DNA of 11,591 nt from Planctomycetaceae bacterium (lineage in GTDB: Bacteria > Planctomycetota > Planctomycetia > Pirellulales > UBA1268), in assembly GCA_009691925.1 (NCBI GenBank), contig SIAG01000095.1, positions 1 through 11,591 on the forward strand, given 5' to 3'. The translations under genes and the position numbers were made by a program. Within the stretch, counting starts at the first letter, position 1, and each line of letters begins with the position of its first letter. The notes beneath the pieces were generated by a model that had not been told where the DNA came from, did no database searches, and saw only the letters and a program-made list of their open reading frames with translations. Below are positions 8,164 to 11,591 of this stretch, piece after piece.

Positions 8164-8369
8164 GGTACGCTGTGAAAGTGCCGTCCATGGAATCATACCG
8201 AGGAAAGGCTGCGCCATGGAGCGTCCGGATGCCTGCCGCTCTCTCCGGAGCGCTGCCGCTGCGGCGGGCGGGCTCCCGGATCGCTCTGCGAACCGATCAT
8301 GGTTGCGGGCGGTTCGTCGACCTGGCTGTTCTGCGGTGTTGGACGGAATCGCCGCCTCTTTCCTTTCCA
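8140..8369. other. Intergenic region between nucleotidyltransferase and IS66 relic
   Basis: No gene is supported across these 230 bp. The IS66 reading frame stays open through part of it, but recognisable homology has already stopped at about 8370. The second element end, expected somewhere here, was not found: nothing resembles the GTAACCGTTCACACC end seen at 9326. Confidence 0.5.
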
Positions 8370-9247
8370 GGCCCAGCACCATTGGAGCCGGTCAACATGC
8401 CAGTCCATCTTGGCACGGTCGCAGTTGATGGTGCCGGTGAACCCATCGCCCAAGAGTTGGCCGATAGCCGTCGCCGCGCGGCTGAGGCAGATTGCAAAGA
8501 CGGCAAACGTGGGAGCCACGGCCGTCCACAGCCAAGCCCGGGCGGGTCCTTCCTTGGTCGGCGATTCGTCCATGAAGACCTGCGGCTGATCGGCCAGGGC
8601 GCCGTTGAGTTCTCGGTAGGGCTCTGCCAGTGCCTGGGAGACTTGGTTCTGCATCTTGACGGTCAGGGCCGGGCAGCAGGGCTGGCCGAGCAAGTCTTCA
8701 AGGAACAGTGCGCTCCGCCGCTTGCTCTGCCGAAAATAAGCCATCAACAGTCCGGAAAACGCCACGAGCCGCGGTCCCGACTGGCCGGTCGGCACACCCG
8801 ACGGCAATGCCGCGCAGGTCGTTTCGCTGCAGCACGGGCAGGTGAGCCGATGCCGCTGGTATTCCCGTCACAAGCGGCCTGATCTCGGGCAGTTCCCAGA
8901 CCTGATGCCGCAGCGGGGCGGGATCCGATCCCGAGAGCCGCGCTGCGCACCTCCGGCATGCGGTGGGCTTGAGTGTTTTCGTCTCGTCGCAGTCTGACGT
9001 CGGAATCAACGCCCGATCGTACTTGCGCTTACCCAGCCTGCCGGCCAGGCTTCCGCTTCGACTTCGGTCGCGCCGCATGCGGATGCTGGCTGCTCGGCGG
9101 CAGAGAAGAGTTCTGCGGTGTCTTTGGGCCCTCGTACTGCTCCAATCGCCTCTCGAGCTCAACAATTTTCGCCAACAAAAACCGCACCACTGCCTGGGCG
9201 TCTGGCGCCCACTTCGAAATCTGCTCTTCGGTGATTTGCAGCGTCAT
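8370..9247 (-). pseudogene. IS66-family transposase, two frameshifts and C-terminal truncation
   Basis: Three pieces in three frames make one broken IS66 transposase. Piece 1 (9247 to about 9032) has the N-terminal helix region with LAKIVELERRLEQ and NSSLPPSSQ, ending in a basic KSKRKPGRQAG run just before a stop at 9029-9031. Piece 2 (about 9031 to 8866) resumes with KRKYDRALIPT, then the zinc-finger half CRRCAARLSGSDP and LRHQVWELPEIRPLVT. Piece 3 (about 8866 to 8370) continues REYQRHRLTCPCCSETTC, SGVPTGQSGPRLVAFSGLLM, MDESPTKE and CDRAKMDWHVDRLQWCWA. The first shift looks like loss of two bases near 9030; the second is one extra G in a GGG run at 8864-8866. The first two catalytic Asp residues survive (codons at 8568-8570 and 8418-8420); the Glu of the DDE triad lay in the missing C-terminus. 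IS66 transposases are not known to need frameshifting, so decay is the likely reading. Confidence 0.87.
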
Positions 9248-9309
9248 ATCCCTGTTTTGGCTGCAATCGGCCCTCGAGAAAAGCCCAGTTTCCAGGGATT
9301 TGCCGGTCC

Positions 9310-9326
9310 GGGGTGTGAACGGTTAC
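9310..9326 (-). repeat. Putative IS66 terminal repeat
   Basis: On the minus strand the sequence GTAACCGTTCACACCCC begins here, 79 bases before the transposase start at 9247. IS66-family ends typically open with GTAA, which fits. I could not find its partner, so the call rests on one end, the orientation and the distance to the transposase start. Confidence 0.45.
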
Positions 9327-9370
9327 CTTAGATGGCTGCCGATAACGCTTCAATTTTCGCGCGAGGAACC

Positions 9371-9882
9371 ATGTTTATCCAGATCAAATGCCCGGAGTGT
9401 GGTCGGGGTGGGAACGTGTCCGACGGTGCGCTCGGGCGTGCCGTGAAGTGCCCCGGTTGTGGCTCGAAAATTATTGTCACAGACTCGTCGGCGAAAGAAA
9501 CCGGTGATTTCGCTAACTACGATTCGTTCGCCCCTCCCCAAATAAACGACCCCGCCCAAACGGCGGTTTTCCGTAGATTTCCCCGCTCGCGGGTGCAAGG
9601 GCCTGCGATCGCTTTGATCGTGACGGCGGTAATCGGCATCGGGCTCTGGGCATCATCATGTCCTCGCTGAGCATCGTTGGCGGCGGGATTGTATTCGCTG
9701 GCGCGCTGTCGATGATGTCGCTACGCCGATATCCGCTCGCCATTATCGGATCGGTCCTGGCAATGATCCCGATGATCGGACCATGCTGCGTCCTGGGGTT
9801 GCCTTTCGGCATCTGGGCGTTAGTTGTCCTGTGCCAACCGGACGTGCGATCCGCTTTCCCGTCGCAGGCACCCTCCGCCTAA
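9371..9882 (+). pseudogene. Zinc-ribbon membrane protein, frameshifted
   Basis: Two adjacent open frames together resemble one planctomycete-type protein with an N-terminal zinc ribbon and a C-terminal membrane region. The first (9371-9670) starts MFIQIKCPECG, with Cys pairs at residues 7/10 and 27/30, a polar linker, and the beginning of a transmembrane helix (AIALIVTAVIGIGLW). It then runs into a stop at 9668-9670. The second (open through 9640-9882, ATG at 9658) carries SSLSIVGGGIVFAGALSMM and then IIGSVLAMIPMIGPCC and LGLPFGIWALVVL, the rest of the membrane part. The join is near 9620-9650 in a different frame. The transmembrane hairpin also looks shorter than I would expect, so a deletion with a frame change is likelier than a single indel. 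The ATG at 9371 is preferred over 9332 because GAGGA lies a few bases upstream. The protein would sit in the membrane with its ribbon in the cytoplasm; role unknown. Confidence 0.7.
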
Positions 9883-9921
9883 CGAATAAGCGACGGTCTT
9901 AAGATTGGTCAACACCAGATT

Positions 9922-9955
9922 CAAAACACATTTTGTATTCCTTTTTGTTTTTTGG
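9922..9955 (+). terminator. Weak terminator-like hairpin and T-rich run
   Basis: CAAAA-CACA-TTTTG (9922-9935) can form a five-pair AT-rich stem and is followed by a strongly T-rich tract to about 9955. It sits 40 bases after the stop of the zinc-ribbon gene, as a terminator would. The stem is weak, so the call is tentative. Confidence 0.25.
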
Positions 9956-9960
9956 GGCCG

Positions 9961-9987
9961 CCCAATTCGGGCATTTCCCAATTAGGG
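9961..9987. promoter_or_regulatory. Paired near-palindromes, operator-like
   Basis: CCCAATTCGGG (9961-9971) and CCCAATTAGGG (9977-9987) differ at one base, and each is nearly its own reverse complement around AATT. Their starts are 16 bp apart. Two copies of a short symmetric site in a non-coding, lower-GC stretch look like binding sites for a dimeric regulator. They lie about 135 bp upstream of the small ORF at 10121. No regulator gene is adjacent. Confidence 0.3.
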
Positions 9988-10105
9988 ACACTGCATTACT
10001 GAACCGAGCGGTACAGAGAAGTCGCGCTTGCTGTTCCCCGCACGCGGTATGTTCAACTGTCGCGAAAGTACCGCTGCTGGACCAGGCCTTCAGTGGCCAA
10101 TTGAC

Positions 10106-10112
10106 AAAGGAG
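10106..10112 (+). promoter_or_regulatory. Strong Shine-Dalgarno before a 30-codon ORF
   Basis: AAAGGAG lies eight bases before the ATG at 10121, better than the sites of most genes in this window. It is the main reason for listing the short ORF that follows. Confidence 0.4.
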
Positions 10113-10120
10113 AATTGACG

Positions 10121-10213
10121 ATGGACAACGAAGCACTAAAATCAATGATCATTCTCATTCACCGTAGTTCTAATCTGTGCTTCATTCGTACTATTCATAC
10201 TACTAACGATTGA
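10121..10213 (+). CDS. Small ORF, 30 residues, unknown
   Basis: This very short frame encodes MDNEALKSMIILIHRSSN followed by a further 12 residues. It has no recognisable family, no clear transmembrane helix, and one Cys. What supports it is the AAAGGAG site at ideal distance, and a base composition richer in A/T than the flanking coding DNA. It could be a genuine small protein, a leader peptide, or the 5' stump of a lost gene whose remainder was removed before 10214. There is no downstream gene on the same strand that it could regulate as a leader, which favours a stump or a chance start. Confidence 0.25.
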   Translation: MDNEALKSMIILIHRSSNLCFIRTIHTTND

Positions 10214-10319
10214 CTTCTTGCCATGCCGCGAAGATTGTCCCACCGCAAGTTGCGGACATGAGTTGATCGTCAGCCAGGAATCTCCCAGTTCCAACCGATT
10301 GCTTCACGCTTTTCACCAT

Positions 10320-10332
10320 CCCTCCGGGAGGG
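10320..10332. repeat. Hairpin CCCTCC-G-GGAGGG
   Basis: This 13-base palindrome, with six-base arms, is followed at once by TCGAGCGCAGCGAGGGA. I recall similar text as a widespread intergenic repeat in planctomycete genomes. It is the left member of the hairpin cluster. Confidence 0.5.
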
Positions 10333-10356
10333 TCGAGCGCAGCGAGGGAAGGGCCG

Positions 10357-10373
10357 CCCCGAGAGCTTCGGGG
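10357..10373. repeat. Hairpin CCCCGA-GAGCT-TCGGGG
   Basis: The six-base arms are perfect complements around a five-base loop. There is a short T-containing stretch (TCTTATTT) right after the arm, so it could act as a weak terminator on the plus strand, though no plus-strand gene ends here. Confidence 0.45.
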
Positions 10374-10424
10374 TCTTATTTGACGGTCAACACGGCGAGC
10401 TGTCCCCGGATGTTGACGCATCCG

Positions 10425-10443
10425 ACCCTCCCAGTGGGAGGGT
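10425..10443. repeat. Hairpin ACCCTCCCA-G-TGGGAGGGT
   Basis: The nine-base arms are perfect complements, making this the strongest palindrome in the region. It shares the CCCTCC/GGAGGG core with the hairpin at 10320-10332, suggesting the two bound one repeat unit of about 125 bp. Confidence 0.55.
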
Positions 10444-10479
10444 AAAATTGCAACTGCCGCTGGCTATCAATTCTGGGTT

Positions 10480-10494
10480 GCGGGCGAAGCCCGC
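10480..10494. repeat. Hairpin GCGGGC-GAA-GCCCGC
   Basis: The six-base GC arms are perfect complements closed by a GAA loop. It stands 36 bases right of the previous hairpin. The GCGGGCGAAGCCCGC form is common in dispersed intergenic repeats in many genomes. Confidence 0.5.
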
Positions 10495-10554
10495 ACTGGG
10501 AAATCCGCAGTAAAAAGCGATGCATTCAAACCGTGGATTTGCGGATGACACGGA

Positions 10555-10875
10555 TTAAATCAGGCTCCTTTCAAGGATCGATGCGCCCCCAGGCTCGGCG
10601 GCGGCGATCGCCCGGCAGGCTCGGTGCCGCGACTCCTGAGTTGGTTTCGACCGAGGATGGCAGCATGACCGAACACGCTTTTTTTCCCCGGCTGCGTCCC
10701 AGCAAGAGTCATCGGGCCTCGCGGCAGGCCGAGATCGCCCGTCTCCGGCGGCCATGAAGCCGGTCGGTGAGTTGCGTGCTCCGAAGTCTGGCACGTTTGA
10801 CGATGGATTACGCAACAGTCCGAGGCCACCTGCGACGAGGGCAAAGGCGATCAGGAGCCGCATCGGGGGTTTCAC
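10555..10875 (-). CDS. Possible short secreted or membrane ORF
   Basis: A GTG at 10873-10875 has GAGGAGG (10881-10887) five bases upstream and would encode 106 residues beginning KPPMRLLIAFALVAGGLGLL after the initiator, a plausible signal peptide or membrane anchor. The rest is rich in Arg, Pro and Ser with no family I recognise, and its composition looks like random reading of GC-rich DNA. It is in frame with, and lies inside, the longer run-on frame that starts at 11244. Either the first half is a real start that has lost its body, or the site is a coincidence. Confidence 0.25.
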   Translation of the reverse strand: MKPPMRLLIAFALVAGGLGLLRNPSSNVPDFGARNSPTGFMAAGDGRSRPAARPDDSCWDAAGEKKRVRSCCHPRSKPTQESRHRACRAIAAAEPGGASILERSLI

Positions 10876-11244
10876 GAAAGCCTCCTCGGCCATGGCAAAT
10901 CGACCGTTCCAGAGTCCGCACAATGGATATTCATCGACATCTCTAGCCAGCAGTGCGGTTATCGGGAAGTCGGCGTGGTTTTGTGATTGTCCGCCTGTCG
11001 CCCGTTGTCCTCCGTCGCCATCGCATCGAACTTGAACGTCTCGGATGGCGCTCAGAATGGCATCTTTCAGCGACGCAGCAGTCCGGGAAAACTCCAGGTA
11101 CAGACTGCCGTACTGCATGCTCAACGTGGCGTCATCGCAGCCTGCCTGGAACAGGCCGTCCTCGACGACCGTGCTCAATTCCGCCACACCGGTCAGAATC
11201 AGAGCGAAGTCGTATTCCCGGTCACTCGTGTCGGATGCGCTCAT
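10555..11244 (-). pseudogene. Truncated small conserved protein, antitoxin-like partner, running on
   Basis: The first 71 residues (11244 to about 11032) resemble a conserved uncharacterised small protein: EYDFALILTGVAEL, EDGLFQAGCDDATLSMQYG, YLEFSRTAASLKDAILSAI. As I recall the family, the domain normally continues into a helix-turn-helix with a QAEIARRIGRSRQ-like segment. Here resemblance stops after SAIRDVQ, and the frame reads on through unrelated Arg/Gly-rich sequence to a stop at 10555. So the putative DNA-binding half is gone, either deleted or shifted out of frame. The ATG at 11242-11244 overlaps the stop of the preceding small gene as ATGA, indicating translational coupling. An antitoxin-like role is inferred from the paired layout only. 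Confidence 0.5.
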
Positions 11245-11514
11245 GGGGTGTCCTGTTCCCCGTCGCCCTGCCCGGGGAGATCGCCGTGCGGGCAGGCGTC
11301 GACCTTGCTTCGAATCTGCCGGGCGTGATTCTCGGCCACTCTCGGCGTCGACCACACCGACACGATGCAGCCCCCTCGGGAGGCTTGGCGGCAGAACAAT
11401 CGGCCCCACGCATGGCCGTTGGACAGCGCGACCCGCCATCCAAGCGCTTCCGCGTCCTGGATCACCCGCTCGATGTGCTGGTCTGGATGCCGGTCGGGGA
11501 GGTCCCCCGCTCAC
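11241..11514 (-). pseudogene. Small conserved protein of a two-gene module, start frameshifted
   Basis: The recognisable frame covers 11465 down to the stop at 11241-11243 and encodes 74 residues: a helix IQDAEALGWRVALSNG, the block HAWGRLFC, then GCIVSVWSTPR and NHARQIRSKVDACPHGD. The HAWGRL and WSTP blocks are those I recall from a family of about 80-residue uncharacterised bacterial proteins. In-frame sequence before 11465 still looks like the family (RHPDQHIERV), yet a stop lies upstream and the only initiator in frame is the GTG at 11465. Removing one G from the G5 tract at 11504-11508 would join it to the GTG at 11512-11514 and give an N-terminus SGDLPDRHPDQHIERV. That GTG overlaps the ychF stop as GTGA. 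It then ends in ATGA with the next gene. An 11465 start would give a shortened but perhaps working protein. Function is unknown. Confidence 0.55.
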
Positions 11515-11591
11515 CGATTGAAGAGGAAGTGGCAGATGTCGCCATCCTGCATGATGTATTCCTTCCCCTCGACGCGGAGCTTGCCGGCGGC
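11511..11591 (-). CDS. ychF: YchF/Obg-like GTP/ATP-binding protein, C-terminal end
   Basis: Only the last 26 codons lie in the window, the rest being beyond the right edge. The text AGKLRVEGKEYIMQDGD followed by ICHFLFNR and the stop matches the end of the TGS domain that closes YchF proteins. YchF is a conserved P-loop ATPase of the Obg family that associates with ribosomes and is linked to stress response and translation. The gene is upstream of the two small genes on the same strand, and its TGA overlaps a possible GTG start for the first of them. It is a normal chromosomal gene, so the small gene pair appears to sit at the edge of core genome. Confidence 0.82.
   Translation of the reverse strand, partial: AAGKLRVEGKEYIMQDGDICHFLFNR

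Larger units (their letters stand above)
8370..9326 (-). mobile_element. IS66-family element remnant
   Basis: The stretch holds the N-terminal and central parts of an IS66 transposase plus its 5' leader. On the minus strand the outer end starts GTAACCGTTCACACC at 9326, and the GTAA opening fits IS66-family terminal repeats. The opposite end and the last part of the transposase are missing, and no 8-bp target duplication can be assigned (the eight bases outside the end are CTTAGATG). Accessory tnpA/tnpB-type ORFs are not seen. The element is therefore dead and one-ended. The boundary at 8370 is where homology stops, not a proven junction. Confidence 0.7.
10214..10554. other. Non-coding region with GC-rich hairpin cluster
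   Basis: No gene is supported in these 341 bp. The content is structural: four short stem-loops between 10320 and 10494 and, at about 10540-10557, the phrase GCGGATGACACGGATTAAAT, which resembles the CACGGATT-type intergenic repeat common in planctomycete and related genomes (recalled, not searched). The segment GGGTCGAGCGCAGCGAGGGA next to the first hairpin also has the look of a dispersed repeat. Confidence 0.5.

Noticed and set aside
8217..8428. Plus-strand ORF with AGGAAAGG in front of its ATG
   Set aside because: Its second half is antisense to the transposase and the protein is low-complexity Arg/Ala/Ser; the ribosome-like site is probably chance.
8148..8882. 244-codon plus-strand frame
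   Set aside because: It is antisense to the IS66 transposase relic, whose motifs on the other strand are clear.
10203..10421. 72-codon minus-strand frame
   Set aside because: It runs through the hairpin-bearing repeat, which explains its open frame better than a gene does.
10320..10494. Short hairpins as a possible CRISPR array
   Set aside because: The units are palindromes of different sequence with no regular direct repeats or spacers.
10533..10757. 74-codon plus-strand frame
   Set aside because: It is Arg/Pro-rich with no family and no ribosome site; noise in GC-rich DNA is likelier.

Overview
The window looks like a high-GC chromosome segment from a planctomycete (PVC superphylum), probably Pirellulales-like; the order is inference. 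The evidence is a DUF1501 protein next to a very large secreted protein carrying a PVC-type membrane-bound dehydrogenase domain, HEAT repeats and a planctomycete-type cytochrome c terminus. A planctomycete-style zinc-ribbon membrane protein and an IS66 transposase also fit.

Positions 1-7274 hold two intact genes transcribed divergently from a 93-bp gap. The minus-strand gene (15-1439) encodes a twin-arginine-exported DUF1501 protein. The plus-strand gene (1533-7274) encodes a 1913-residue fusion: signal peptide, neutral-ceramidase-like domain, two LamG-type domains, PVC-type beta-propeller, HEAT-like repeats, and a CXXCH heme domain. Both belong to the large envelope-located catabolic machinery typical of planctomycetes; the substrate cannot be read from the sequence.

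Positions 7275-10550 are accessory and decaying. They hold an inverted repeat, a solo AbiEii/MNT-like nucleotidyltransferase (7504-8139, minus) and an IS66-family transposase remnant (8370-9247, minus) broken by two frameshifts and missing its C-terminus. One plausible element end lies at 9326. Immediately beside it is a zinc-ribbon membrane protein gene (9371-9882, plus) that is itself frameshifted. A lower-GC stretch follows with a paired near-palindrome, a tiny ORF with a strong Shine-Dalgarno, and a cluster of GC-rich hairpins of the kind dispersed in planctomycete intergenic DNA.

Positions 10555-11591 (minus strand) contain the last 26 codons of ychF, then two small genes joined by a 4-base ATGA overlap. 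Both resemble a pair of conserved uncharacterised small proteins; the arrangement suggests a two-gene, toxin-antitoxin-like module. Both copies look damaged: an apparent extra G in a G5 tract near the start of the first, and loss of the second half of the other. This pair is the best candidate for an undescribed system here, but as a degraded copy. No tRNA, rRNA or CRISPR array was seen.
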